A stretch of DNA of 64,000 nucleotides from Sipunculus nudus (GCA_026874595.1 CM049307.1:78160643-78224642); one strand, 5' to 3'; counted from the stretch's first letter, positions 43,931 through 58,168 are shown. The notes: generated by a model not told the origin, from the letters alone. Program-made: numbers and translations.

Positions 43931-46343
43931 GGAATTCTGCAACACTACCATGTTCTGCCAGCAGATTTATTAAAACTCAGAGTTTGAGACCTTATATTTT
44001 GTTAGAGATGATATTAAAGTGCATGTGCATTACAGAAAATAAATACGATATGGTTATATTGTATGATTATCATTACTTGTAAAAAATAGGGATATCAATA
44101 GAATGTATTCATGAAATGCTTGTAATAATAAAACAATGAAATAAATCTGGGAAAGTTTATTTATGAACCTAGCATGACTATTACATGACAGGGTTTTCTC
44201 TGATTTAATGTTTTTAAGATAAATACATGACATTTGTTATTATATATATGGGGTCATACTGATTATTGTTGACTGCATGTATCTTTATATCAAAAGGTGA
44301 ATAAGCATAAATACTACTTATGATTGAACTGCATTATTTTTTATATTTTCAGTTAATGTGTTGTTTTAAAGAATTAGCCTTTAAACATTTAAGATAATCA
44401 GGAAGTTACACATGTCACATTTAGCGGTAAAGGAACCAAATTTGAAAAATAATTTGTTGTTAAAATACATAAACACTTAATCCAGCGCAAAAACAAATAA
44501 AAAAAAATGAAAATAATACATGGATATTTTTTTGTATCTAAATATTACATAATAATATATGTTCATTTGGCTCAAAACTTTTTCTTACATGCCTACATTT
44601 GTGTAAAAACATTTGTTCACCCCCCCCCCCCCACACACACACACCAAGCAAAGAAAAGGGGGCGTGGCACTAAGAAAATGTTCTTGGAAGAAAAACTAAG
44701 GCAATGCAGGTGTAATACTGGCCCTTCTGATTATATGGTACTTTTAAATAGTTTAATTTAAAAAAAAACAAAACATGGTCGTACTTAGATATTTTAATTA
44801 TTTATTGATAATAGTCTGGCACAAGAAACATGCACTATGCAGGGAAAACGTACACACATGGACTTAGCGATATCAGGAAGTGCAACGTTTAATACAGTAT
44901 ATCATTATGAATGTACATGTAGTACCCTTATGAGTGATACTTAGAAGCTGCAATAACGTGAGTATATGCCGTACGTAAATGACACAGCGTCAGTTATCCT
45001 TATTTGAGTGACTTTTGACAGAAAAAACATGTTTCATGCGCGTGACTCGCTTGCAGCTGTACCTGAACGGAATCGCGTACCACGCATGCGCAGCTTAAAC
45101 TCATCTGAATAGATTCGGGCGGAATCCCAGGCCTCCGTTTACAGACCCATTGGGGGTGCCGAGCGCATCGACTATTTCATCTCAGGTCATAACCCCTTAA
45201 TTCATTACGGTTGGGGTTCATGAGTTCACATCTACTCATGACATTAGGAATGTGACAAAGAGCTCGCTGAAAAGTTCAGTTGATCAATAATTGACATATA
45301 CTGTAAAGATATAATGCTTTAAAGGAAAGTTTTTAAATTTTACAAAAAATCTGAAGCCCTTGTTTACTGAGTTATCCGAGAAAAAGGAAAAAGGTTATTT
45401 TGTTTGGAGTAGATGGTGTCATCAGAAGTGTACGCCTTCATCTTAGCTACATGATTAATATATTTTGCATTAACTCAAGAAATAGATTACATTACAAATA
45501 GTTAACAAAACGATATTTATCGGACAAAATTATGCATGAGGAAATTTTCTTTAAAAGGTAAAGATATCAAACAGTGACAGTAACATGAGTTTAACAACAT
45601 TATTTCTTAAATAATCGTTTGATAATGTTTAATGATAAGCCATCTGCAATAAATAAGGGAGAAATAATGGTACAAGAAGAAACCTAGGAAATCTAAATTA
45701 AAAACATTTAATTAAAAAATGCCGATATTCATTAATCTCAAGCTGTACATTGTAGCAGAAAAAAACCATATTTGAAGTCATACATTGGGATTAGGCGTTT
45801 CTGTCGGGTACGTTGAAGTTGGATCATGAATCAAAGTATTTTATGAATACATCAGAAAAATCTCCTGCCATCAAAGTTCTTCCAGAAGCACATCAGAGTT
45901 GCCTCTTAGACAATTAGCAACTACGGACAATGGAAACGCGTCTAAGCAATAAGGAGTGTTAATAGACAGAAAGTAGTTCATGGGAGTCAGATAAAACGAA
46001 ATAAAAACGTAGAAATGACAGTGGCTCTTCTCATTCAAACATTTGTTTTTTTTCGAACTTCTCATTTAAACGTTAGGCGATGTGTTAAAAGGTATATGAA
46101 CCAAATGACATTTTGGAATTTTAAAAATTTACTCTTTGTTATGTCTGGTCATTGGCGAATTTCCGGCTCAGTAGGGGAATATGCTTTCTCTTTTATTGTG
46201 ACCATGGCATTCAGCATTACACTTATATTCCTAATTCATTTGGGCTTACATTGTTATGCATTTTAAATAAGTATTTTTTAAGCAGTACACAAGTTTTTGT
46301 AGGTGCTAAGATCTTGAAATGATACCTATGGTTTTGTAGCCGG
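43931..46343. other. AT-rich intergenic DNA downstream of the methyltransferase
   Basis: A C12/(CA)n tract lies at 44622-44645. The frame at 46015-46266 encodes hydrophobic stretches but has no supporting context and is not called. Confidence 0.4.
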
Positions 46344-46519
46344 TCAGCAGGTCGGCTTTTTGGCGACAAGCATGACACATTCAAGAAGTTCTTTGGCTTG
46401 AGATGCATGACCGTCGGCCATACTTTCCATTTCGACGGCAGCCACCATATCATCAAGCAAATCTTCCCTCATTTCCTCTGGTACCAGATCCAGCGCAAGA
46501 TGGTAGCCCTTTATTACCT
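46344..46519 (-). CDS. Methyltransferase exon 4 and stop
   Basis: AAATGCAG acceptor; two bases complete a Glu codon. Encodes EVIKGYHLALDLVPEEMREDLL through LLECVMLVAKKP and TGA at 46346-46344. The final strand ...ECVMLVAKK is the usual last beta-strand of the fold. Confidence 0.85.
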
Positions 46520-46658
46520 CTGCATTTAAAAGAGTATACATGTGTAATATTGTCCCCTCTCTCCAATATTCAATATGTAATATTTCTTTTAGACGTTAAA
46601 ATGATTGCCTCTTAATATTTACACAGAGTGTACAAAAGATGATTGACAGAAAAAAACA

Positions 46659-46712
<54 letters not shown>

Positions 46713-48044
46713 TGCCAGTATACACAGACATTTATAATTATTAAATGGAAATCAATACAAAACATGCGTATATTTAATTGACACAACCTATATTGCAAAA
46801 AATGGAAAAGGATCTCGTCACCTTACATTCACACTGTACTCCTTTGGTCATTTTTATATTTAAGAGAAACTAAAACAGGAATATACCTCTTGTCATCGGA
46901 CACTCATTAGTGATGATTTCGAAATGGATCACTTCAAATCCATGCCTCTGCACCATTTTCCTCAACTCGTCTCTTTGTGTGAGCCACGAAACACCGTTTA
47001 TAGAAGAGGGCTCAATTACTGCCAGAGGCCATGGGACATGCACATTTTCGAGCACCTGAAAATATAACCAAAATAAGCAAGTAACATAATTAAAATTTAT
47101 ATAATTTTGCTGCTAATGAGGAGTGAGCACGGTAAAACGTTAAGCATTATGCTTTTGGTAGATTATATGAAAGAATAATGCATTTATTTCCTAATCCGTT
47201 ATTAATTTTTATTTTTGGAATTTCCACTTATCATGTCACATCATATTACGAAACGCAAGTATTAACAATTCATGGTTGATATAATGTTACCTCAAAGCTG
47301 ACCCACTTCTTCCACCGAGGGCTTTCTAAGATCACTTTCATTATAGCAGCGTTGTATCGATACGGATGATAATAAACGGGGAAAAACAACAAGGTTCTCC
47401 CTCCAGGTATGAGGAGACAGTTGATGTTATCAAGAATTGTGTCCATGTCGCGAACCCAGTCAAAGACGAAGAATGACGTAGCGAGGGAGAATTCCGCTTT
47501 GAATGAAGAGTCTTTTACGTGTTGAACCTAGAATAATTATTTTAGAAATACAAAAAAAAAGTTATTTAAAAATAAAATAGAAACAACCATATTTATCTTT
47601 AAATGATGTACTTTGGCTTGTTAAGTACAAACAATTTTGCTATTACCATGTTTCCGTCAATCAAAGAAATTTAATATAAATTTATGATAGAGAGAAATAA
47701 AATCCCCCCCCCCCTCCAGGAACCGATTTATGAATATATATTTTCCGAGAACCCAACCTTTCTTGGCCCGTAACGTTACCACAAACCTGGATATCCATAT
47801 GTTCCGCCACCATGGATGGGTATTTGTGCTTGACATAGTTAACCATTGACACATTTTTATCAATTACCACAAGATTACAGTTAAACTTCTCTTGCAGGTA
47901 TCTGCTTGTCTCCCCAGTTCCACACCCGATGTCAATCACGTTATCTCCGGCTCCTATGCCTCGCACATATTGGTCTATTATTTTTCTGCATATGTCCTTT
48001 TGGGGGTCGTTACCGACAGCATAATCTTGTGGTGGGCGATCCAT
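46344..48044 (-). CDS. SAM-dependent methyltransferase (JH acid O-methyltransferase-like), four exons
   Basis: Exons 48044-47787, 47527-47291, 47055-46887 and 46519-46344 all have GT-AG borders and compatible phases and give 279 residues plus TGA. Motif I VIDIGCGTG (36-44) binds SAM; Asp62 (LVVIDKN) is the acidic residue expected to bind the ribose. A class I Rossmann fold follows (ATSFFVFDWV..., LLIPGGRTLLFFPVYY). The C-terminal half fits small-molecule carboxyl methyltransferases annotated as juvenile-hormone-acid-methyltransferase-like in molluscs, a class with uncertain substrates there. Length matches the family (about 270-290). No defects seen. Presumably cytosolic. Confidence 0.88.
46663..46708. 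repeat. (TA)n microsatellite in methyltransferase intron 3
   Basis: Pure TA run between exons 3 and 4. Confidence 0.95.
46887..47055 (-). CDS. Methyltransferase exon 3
   Basis: TATATTTTCAG acceptor and GTATAT donor, 56 codons plus one base. Encodes VLENVHVPWPLAVIEPSSIN, WLTQRDELRKMVQRHGFEVI, the substrate-lid region of the family. Confidence 0.85.
47291..47527 (-). CDS. Methyltransferase exon 2
   Basis: 79 codons, phase 0 both ends, TTATTCTAG acceptor and GTAACA donor. Encodes VQHVKDSSFKAEFSLATSFF, VFDWVRDMDTILDNI and PGGRTLLFFPVYYHPYRYNA: the central strands and the post-motif helix. Confidence 0.88.
47787..48044 (-). CDS. Methyltransferase exon 1
   Basis: 86 codons from ATG at 48044 (MDRPPQDYAVGNDPQKDICR) to ...HMDIQ, donor GTTTGT. 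Just upstream is TCTTATCTATAG before GAAAC-ATG, which looks like an acceptor, so a 5' UTR exon further right is likely. The frame stays open upstream, but that part reads as intron. Confidence 0.85.
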
Positions 48045-48235
48045 GTTTCCTATAGATAAGATGATATTCCAACTTTTAATATCTATATTCATTGTGTAAA
48101 TGGATTATAATAAAGCAGTAGTTAATTTTAATCAGCGACAGAGATATTCAGTAAACAGAACACATGTATATACACCAAGTCAATCATAAATAAGTTTAGG
48201 CCTAACTGTCTTAATCACTCTCAGCTACGATTCGA

Positions 48236-48334
48236 GGTTGCGGTTGCGGCCGCGTCATCCGGCAAGGCCGATTCCTTTTATGCGGTCGCGGTTGCGAATA
48301 ACACGATGTTTGTATATGTGATATAATATTTATG

Positions 48335-48392
<58 letters not shown>

Positions 48393-48715
48393 GTGTTGTT
48401 CATGAAAGTTATAATAAAAGAGAGGAAGCCAAGCCGCTTGAATCAGAACAGATACATGTAAATCGGCAGACCAGTGAATGACAGGCAAATGTTTCCAATA
48501 TTCACAATAATTTAAATCGATGCTTTCAGGCAGAAAACGTTTTTCCTCGTGGCATTCATTGATAAACACGTTATAATACTGAGGAAACCCTATGTGACGT
48601 ATACAATTCAGTTGGATTCCTCGTCCTCGTTTTTTGTCGGATCGGTCGCTACATGATCAAAATTTTGTCGGATGACGGATCGGATAAGTACTGCGACCGC
48701 AACCTAATAAAAAGG
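48236..48715. repeat. Putative inverted-repeat element with (TA)n core
   Basis: Left end GGTTGCGGTTGCGGCCGCGT and GCGGTCGCGGTTGCG; right end GCGACCGCAACC (inverted) before AATAAAAAGGAGCC, paired with GGCCGATTCCTTTTAT on the left. A TA run lies at 48338-48388. The boundaries are approximate. Confidence 0.4.
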
Positions 48716-48845
48716 AGCCGTCCGGGAACCGTAGGGTGACTGTGCGGGTTCTCTGCATGAAGCAAGTACACGGTGCCCGGTTGGTGACCGTCAGGTGTGG
48801 CTGGCGGTCGCTGGGACCGTGGGGCCACCGGGAGGCAGTTTTCTG

Positions 48846-50086
<1,241 letters not shown>

Positions 50087-51440
50087 ACAAGGGACCCATG
50101 GGTCACGGCGCTCAGCTGATCATGATTGGACTATAAATGTATCACCCTTGTGATACAATATTGAGTAGATAAAGTTTAGAATATCATGGTCATGTTGGGC
50201 TTTTATAAAGGAATATAATGTAATATGTGAGTAAATAACCTGACTGATGGATTAATATGGAGTAAAATATAGTGGTTTATTTTTTATTTATTTGGGAGGG
50301 GTCGAAAAAAGCAAATTATTTGAGCAAATATGAATGCAATGACAGTATGGTAAGCAGTGGTATAATGATGATAAGGCTATTTGTTGAAGGATCTATAGTG
50401 TATGGAAAACTGCAAGAGTTAAATTTGACAGATACAAGGTTATGATTAACTATGCTGATGAGGGGATTTATGAATTTGTGACTGTATGACATATTATCTT
50501 GACAAGATCGGTCTTGACAAGGTGCATTATTTTGATGCACCTCACGTCTACATATTACACAATATTGACATAATTTCTGGCATGTACATAGGTACCTATG
50601 GACAAATGGTCAACAGTACTGAACCACCTGGAAGGTAAAAATCTTAAAAATGTGATGAAATGTAGATAATGTTTGAGAGGAAGAGGTAATCTGGGCCATA
50701 GTTGGTTTATATGATTGAAGAAAATGTTGCAAATAATATTTGAGACCTGACCATGCCTTTCTATTGGTTACCTTTTTGATAAGCTGTTGACAGTTCAACA
50801 GTTTACACATTTGTCTGATGAGATCCAATTTATTTGGTAAACCTTTTTTATCAATTTTATGATATGTATACAGTTGCCATAACGTCCCCATTCCACAGGT
50901 GTAATGACTTGATGGGGGTGGGGGGGGGGGGGGTGTTGTGTTATGATCAGAGTTACAATGCCTCTGTCTCTCTGTAGATATTTTCTTTAATTATAAAATT
51001 TTATGCTATAGCCATAGAACTATTGTTCACAGTGCCAAGGAGCAAAGCCTCAGTGGGATGAAGAAGGGGATGGTGAGAGTTACAACACCCTTGCATATAC
51101 ATACAGGATATAAAATTTAATTCAACAGTGCTTAAAAAAATTTATTCATGAACATTAAATATTTAAAACAGACAGAAAGATGGAAAAACAAAGCAAATAA
51201 TGTTTTCCCCATTCTACTGAGCCAAGAAAAAATTAACAATATTTGCATTTATTCCTTTTTTCATTACATAATTTTAATCCAAGTTTCCGAATGTTACTAT
51301 AAATTTACAGTATAACATACATGTGATTGTGAATATTTTAGTTTATTCACATTTCTAAATTGCATCAACATTTATAGCTAATGTATCTAGTTTATAGTAC
51401 CTGTCAACAGAATGGGATGCAGGGAGGAAGGGAGGCAATA

Positions 51441-51497
<57 letters not shown>

Positions 51498-51522
51498 AAG
51501 ATGGAGAAAGAAAGAGAAAAAG

Positions 51523-51577
<55 letters not shown>

Positions 51578-54127
51578 CCTAGACTGTCAGAGAGAGAGAG
51601 AGAGAGAGAGAAAGAGAGGCTCTTTGGTAATTACTGCCTGACCCAGCCTGACCGAGACACTCACAGTGGCAGTAGGTCAGACTTGAAGGTGTTATGTAAC
51701 TGCATGCCCAGTACACTGCATTTATACTGATCTGATGTAAACAATGAAGACATGGTACCTGGAAACTTAAATAAAATCTACAGTTTTTGATCAATTGGTT
51801 TCAAATTTAAGATTTTAACAGATGAAATGTTAATGTGTACATGCTGTGAAAATTAAATCCACAGCACTAACAGGAAAAATTTTAATATTTATATTTTTTT
51901 AAATGGTATCAGGAAAAAAAGAAAAGAATTCTCAGCTATAAAACTAATACATGTGTTAAAATTAATCCAAGGATCAAAACACCCAATATATCATACAAGG
52001 AGCAAACTGGAGTTGGGAATGTTTAATTTTATGAACTGAAATAAAGGACCAGAAATATAAATTTTCATTATTTAGCCAGTATCATGTAACAACTGATACA
52101 ACCATGAGTTATAAGTCAAACAAATTAAAATCTTTAATAAGCACTTGTCTGAGTATTATTTTACATTTTTGACATATTTATTTATTATTTTAATTTTGTA
52201 ATAAATATAAACCAACAAGTTAAACACCTGGAAAAGACCTGGAAATTTAGATTAATTTAATATAATCTACTGCATCCTTGTCTATCATTATCTTGCTTCA
52301 TATAATCCCTAATAGTAAACAACAATTTATTTTAATTATTTATTTTTCATTTTTATGGTTGAAATGAAAAATACCCAATGGTGACTGCATGGTGTCATTT
52401 AAAAATACAATTTTGGCCATCCATGGAAGATCCATAAATGATCAGTAATTTTAAGGTAATCCCCTGTAACTCATTAACTATAAATTCCTTTTCCATTTAT
52501 TTTTTTGAGTTCTTATCATAAACCAAGAATTAAAAAAAAAGTTTATTGTTATGTTTATGGCCTAAACAAATACTAGTGGAGTGGGTTGGACAGTAAGATC
52601 CAGTTGAAGCCACCCAAGAGCTGGCTGGCTGCAGAGTACCTCGCTTCAAGCATGCATAATTGGCCTGAAAGGTCAATGTGGGAACATAAAAGCGGGGCTT
52701 CAGTACAGCCAAGGTGTGATATGGTCTCATAAAAACTTTCATAAAAGCTAGTTTTTGACCAATTCCTTTTATAACTTCAGAATTTAGAAGCTAAAATCCT
52801 TACGTGTGCAAGATATGAAAATTAAATCAACAGTGCTTACAGGGAAAAAACATGCCATGGCCAAAGTTGGGCAAAATTTAAGATACTGATTTTATATTTA
52901 TGCTAATAACTTATAAAATTTGAAAAATTCAGAACTAATTTTGGGAATACAATTGAATCTTGATTTAATAATGTTATATCCTTGGCAAAAAATGTCTGCC
53001 TTCAGCTATTTTCATGTTAGGAGAGTAAATATATTTCTTGATTTTTTACAAAGTTTGGGCCTAGAATTTAAAACAATTACACAATTCTGACATCATTTCT
53101 GGCATATGCATAGCGAATGTATAGAAAAATATGAATGTAATATATGATCAAGTCAGATCAGTGGTTTTGATAGTAGGCAATCTTAAAGTGTAACAATGGG
53201 TTTTTAATGGAAAAATGAAGTTTTTTCTTAATATCTCGAATGAATGTAGTCCTAGTGACCAAACTTTTAGTATGGTAGAGGATTTTGGGGACATCTAACT
53301 GTATGCAAAATTTAAGGAACTTAAAGCTGAAGCTGGGGAGCTGAGCTCTAGTAAACTGCATAACACTAGCTTGATGTAAACAATATGTGACATGGTGCTT
53401 GAAAACTTGAATAAAATCTACAGTTTTTGATCAACTGGTTTCAATTTTTTTTGTTTTAACAGTTGAAATGGTAACAAAAACATGCTTTGAAAATTAAATC
53501 CACAGCAGTTACAGGAAAAAAACGTGCCATGGTCAAACTTGGGCAAAATTTAAGGTACCAATTTTATATTTTTGCCAATATTTAAAAAAATTAAACAGAT
53601 TTTGATCTAATTTTTGGTATACAATTAAATTTTGATTATTTAAAGTAGTATAACTGAAAAAAAATTCCTACCTTTAATAGTTTTGGTCTTAAGTGACAAA
53701 ATATCTTTCCTCATTTTTTTACAAAGTCCATTATGTTTGGGCCCATAACTTTTTTAAATTAAATAATACTGACTTAATTTCTGGCATGTTCATAGGAACC
53801 ATATAGAGGAATATTTATGGTTAAAAATGAAGAAAACCAGATGAGTAGTTTTAATATTAGGCAGTCCTGAAGTGTGAAAATAGATTTCTAATAAAAAATT
53901 GAGGTTTTTCCCTAATATCTCGAAGGAACGAAGTCATAGGCATGGTAGGAGATTTTGGGGACATCTAACTGTATGCCGAATTTCAGATTCGTAGGTCTAA
54001 TGGTGTCGAAACGTGCCAGTCTTACGGACGGACATCCGGACAGACGGACGGACGGACAGACAGACGGACGGACGACGGTCAATGGACCACTACTATAGCT
54101 CAGATGACTTATAGTCAGCTGAGCTAA
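50087..54127 (+). mobile_element. Head-tail repeat element B: same head and hairpin tail as 7649-9276
   Basis: The head at 50087-50118 (GACCCATGGGTC then CGCTCAGCTG) differs from element A at four of 32 positions. The tail is a GACG/GACA tract (54030-54077) and a 31-nt hairpin at 54096-54126 with the same arms as element A and loop TAT. Internal units are longer: TTTCTGGCATGTACATAGG-type phrases at 50567, 53089 and 53768 and TTTTTGATCAATTGGTTTCA-type at 51783 and 53427 (period near 679 for the last pair). It also contains a G11 tract, a (GA)n region and AT-rich filler. No protein encoded. Confidence 0.65.
51442..51620. repeat. (GA)n microsatellite region inside element B
   Basis: Several interrupted GA runs; the Arg-Glu repeat frame through it is an artefact. 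Confidence 0.95.
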
Positions 54128-54979
54128 TTATACTGACGCCCGTGAAAATCGTACGGGTACCTTGCGGGCACTGTGCGAATAAAGCCAAAAACGCTAATTT
54201 TACTTACCGTACGGGCCCCTCAGGCTATATGTGATAGCGGCACCAGTGACTGGCAGCCAGGAGAGACTGGTTTTGATGAAGCAGACGGTTATAGCAGTCT
54301 ATCACATTTCCCAGCTAATATGTTCAACCTGAATGTTATTCATTAATTCTCAACCATGCGTTGGTACCCTGCAATATCATAACGTGTTATATATGCCCAT
54401 ATACCTATGGGATGGCACATGTCATTTTTAGCTATTTTCCACGTGAATATTTAGTTGAAACACTTGCCTTGATAGTGGAATAAGCAGCAATAAGACTCTA
54501 GAATAATGACTGGTCTTCAGTACGCCAATATTCCAGGTTTATTTGCATCAACTGTAGTTAGTGTACTCTCTGTTACCTGTGCACAATGACTGACTATTTA
54601 AACATCTGCATAGAAGACCAATAAAGCACTCATGACAGTTAATATGTGATTAGTTTACGGCCATTAAACACAAAGTGTGGTTATACCAGACAGCGTATAC
54701 CCTGAACAACACGTAACGTGCGTACTCTGTATATAATTGATAACAAAAAAGTCTGTCGTTTATTCCTATATCATCTGCTGACATAATTGCTAGTATCTGA
54801 GCCCAACATTTGCAGGAACATTACACGCACCAAAGAGCATTACAATAAATAACAATCCGGAGAACTATTATCTAGAAACACGGGAGTGATCATAGAAGGC
54901 GGGACAAACGATGGTTCAATGAGCTAGCCAAAGAGGGCGATACACTAGTTGGGGATAGGGAAAATCTTTGGAGTAGATT

Positions 54980-55100
54980 TTTTTAGACCGTCCGCTTTCC
55001 GGTCGTCCGTCCGTCCATAAGTAAGGCACAAATCGTAACCGCTGACCTCGAAATATCTTACTTATAATCCAGGGAGGTCAATGGAGACCTGAAATAAGGT
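54980..55100 (-). repeat. Inverted tail fragment of the hairpin-element family
   Basis: GTCCGTCCGTCC then CACAAATCGTAACCGCTG is the inverse of the pre-tail phrase in element A (CAGCGGTTACGATTTGTG then GACGGACG). The hairpin itself is absent here. Confidence 0.55.
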
Positions 55101-55194
55101 CATTCCGGCCTATATTCAACGAGCTACGGGGTTTGTGTGTAACCCCAGGATAATAAAAAAAACTGATGAAAACCTCAAGTATCTTTATAATGAA

Positions 55195-56086
55195 CTAGCT
55201 GATAGGCCCGGTATACCGGGCTTTTTACTGGGGTTGGGGATATGTATTAATTGAGAGGATTGTTGGGTCCTTTTTATTCATAGTTCAAAGAAAATATAGA
55301 TTTTCAGTGGTTTGGCACGACTGTAGTATAACTCACGCACCTCTTTTGGGCACAACACTTCTGTGAACAGCAAACGTTTTTATGTCGAGCTTCATGTATC
55401 TTAATTTTGCCACTTATTTTTATCTGCATCTTACTTCTCCATTATATGAATCCTAAACATCATACCGTCCATATACACTTATATCCTCGTCGAGACACTG
55501 CGATCCTACAGTCGCTTCGGAAATTCGTACACCGGTATGTTGACCTTAACGACCTGGTGAGTGGTGATGTTTACATTATTTTGCGAACCGGAATGGGATG
55601 CGGGGGCACTCCGGTTTTCGATGATCTTTGACTGGTTACTATTTTTTGGACGTTTAAAGTACAGGTTAATGTGAGGAAGACATTAATTCAACATAGCTTA
55701 ACTTAACCTCTAATTTAATTGGAGTAGGAAGACATGAAAGATGAATGAAATGTACGTTTTAAGGCAAGAAAACTGTTCCTGAAGAAAGAAACGGAAATAT
55801 GCATACCTCGTTGGTAGCAGAAGCGGACCCAAGGGGAGTGCAGGGGGTCGGTCCCCATTTTCAGTTGCAACCTTTTTTTAGTCGTATGAGACCAGGTTTT
55901 AGGCCTGGAATGTTCCCCCTCACCCCAAAAATAATGTGTACATTAAAAATGATTTATTCTAATATCGGCCATGTCACCGAGGGAACAATAACCTTTAAAA
56001 TGAGGTATAGCACAGTATCATACGCAACGCGGTTTCAGAAAACATTGCGAACACAGGTGGACCGAATTCCTTTTATAAGTATTAGA
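55195..56086 (-). mobile_element. Non-autonomous Helitron, copy 2 (892 bp)
   Basis: On the minus strand it begins TCTAATACTTATAAAAGG preceded by A, and ends with palindrome GCCCGGTATACCGGGC, spacer CTATCAG and CTAG followed by T. TC start, subterminal hairpin, CTRR end and A/T insertion point all fit Helitrons. It aligns along its length with 38176-39181. No Rep/helicase coding. Confidence 0.85.
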
Positions 56087-56119
56087 TGCGTGGATTATCA
56101 TTAATCGTGCCATGAATAT

Positions 56120-56560
56120 TGACCATGATTAGTTTTGTCAGTTCCCGAAATCTGGAGGCGCCACCTATATTTCTGTCTTATTTTTACGACTTTGTTTCTA
56201 TTTTTTTTAACCATCAGATGACAGTAATCATGTCAGTTTCTCATCTGTGGTTTCATCTAAAATTCCAAAACCCTATGTTTATTGATAATGAATGTTTCTT
56301 CAGTTCCTGAAGACTGGTGGAGCCACCTGTATTTTTTTGTATTTTCCATGCATTTATTCTTATATTTTGAGGATGCCACACTACACTGATACGATCAGAT
56401 TTTCAACTGTGGTTTCTTCCAGTGCCTTGAACCTCCAAGCATAAAGCCAGATATCACAAGTTATTCTGGATCAATTGTTCTTGAAATTAGTTTGTCAGAA
56501 GAACTTGGATAGTTTTTTTCTTGAACGGAAGAGTAGTGGCGCCATCTTTGATCTTTTTTT
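56120..56560. repeat. GGTGGCGCCACC-family fragment, three cores
   Basis: Palindrome variants at 56154 (GGAGGCGCCACC), 56316 (GGTGGAGCCACC) and 56535 (AGTGGCGCCATC), spaced 162 and 219 bases. Confidence 0.65.
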
Positions 56561-56581
56561 TTTATTTTATCTTACCGTTTA

Positions 56582-57297
56582 AAGCCCAAAACAGACTAAC
56601 GCGCGCGTGACGCGCGCAACAAGCGTCACGCGTGCGCCACGCGACAAATTCAAAACACACTAAAGCGGCTACAACGCGCGCTACACGCGTCAGGTTGGGA
56701 GGTATTAACAAAGCAGATATTGCATTTTTTTTGGTTTATCATTGTAAAAATAGTAATTTCGATAATCAGCGTTGGATATATACAAATAATCCCGACGCGA
56801 CTAGCGCGCGTCAAGCCCAAAACACACTAACGCGCGCGTCACGTGCGCCTCAAGCGTCACGCCTCAAGCGTGACGCGCGCTAGCCGCGTGGGGATTCCTG
56901 AAAATGAGGGTTCCTAAATAGAGGGTTTCCCTCCATAACACTCAAATTCTATATAAAACTGCCAGTGAAACGTTTGTTATAATTCATTGAACTATAATTA
57001 TTGATTTGTATCTGGATAGAAAACATGAAACAAAGCAACACAAATATATAAATATCGTTCAGAATAGTAACTGAGTTCTGTCATATTAAGAACAGGTCAC
57101 AAAAGATATATATTTGTATATATCCAACGCTGATTACCGAAATTACTATACGCTTCAAGCGTCAAAAATCGCTCCAGGAGCGATAGCTGACGCTTGACGC
57201 GCGCGTTAGTCTGTTTTGTCATTGATAAATAGAGTGGAGCGATTTTTCCGGATTTGACGCTTGACGCGTGACGCGCGCGTTAGTGTGTTTTGGGCTT
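56582..57297. mobile_element. Foldback MITE with nested GCGCGCGT terminal inverted repeats
   Basis: Two left termini (56582 with CAGACTAACGCGCGCGTGA, 56813 with CACACTAACGCGCGCGTCA) and two right termini (GCGCGCGTTAGTCTG ending near 57218, GCGCGCGTTAGTGTG ending 57297). The CAGACTAAC variant pairs with GTTAGTCTG and the CACACTAAC variant with GTTAGTGTG. The interior 56879-57122 matches 17922-18175. Confidence 0.75.
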
Positions 57298-57517
57298 AAT
57301 ACCCCTTTCACTGCAACTTGATCATAGTGAGTTAATAACCAAACCCTAATCAGCAGATTTCCTTTATGATGTTCAATATTGAAGTGGTGTTTCTCGTGAA
57401 TAATTCCATATTTGGTGTGAATCAGATGAAATATTACATTTTTCAAGATATTACTCACTCACTTTTTTATCAGTTCTGGAAGTGTGATCAATGTATCCTT
57501 CAGCTATAAAGAAATTA

Positions 57518-57520
<3 letters not shown>
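57298..57520. other. Unique-looking AT-rich DNA
   Basis: Nothing coding is supported between the foldback element and the compound microsatellite. Confidence 0.4.

Positions 57521-57604
<84 letters not shown>
57521..57604. repeat. Compound (TA)n(GA)n microsatellite
   Basis: TA run then GGAGAGAGA run; same order as 48849-48951. Confidence 0.95.
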
Positions 57605-57607
<3 letters not shown>

Positions 57608-57899
57608 TTTGTTCCATTTCTGCCTCCTGTATCTGCTTTAGATGTGCTGGAATAAACAGTGAAATTTAATATTTAAATTAAAATGGTAATCAATTCAAAC
57701 ATGTTCCTCCAAAACAAAGTTTATCTTTACCGAAATGTAGAAAATCTTCTTATGTTGCAGAAAATGTATAATTTAAGGGTTCCTATAGCATTAGAGTGTT
57801 CAATGCAAAGAAAAAACTGAATCAAAGTCAGGTCATGCGTTTGAGCCAGTCCTGCCACCGTAACGGTTAATAATGACCTAAGCAACACATACACATGTC

Positions 57900-57902
<3 letters not shown>

Positions 57903-57995
<93 letters not shown>

Positions 57996-58168
57996 ACCTC
58001 AAATATCCCAACAAATGGGGGGGGGGCAAAATTTGTTCGGATATTTGAGGTTACGGTTTTGCTAGGTACACCCATTTTTTTCAATATATTTAATATTTTC
58101 AACATATTTATGACGCATTTGTTTATTATATATATTTCATATATATAGGAGTTCTTCTGTATATATAT

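Noticed and set aside
47682-47786. C-terminal extension of methyltransferase exon 1
   Set aside because: It reads through a GTTTGT donor into intron sequence ending in a C-rich, Gly-repeat translation.
51381-51641. Arg-Glu repeat protein
   Set aside because: Translation of (GA)n microsatellite.
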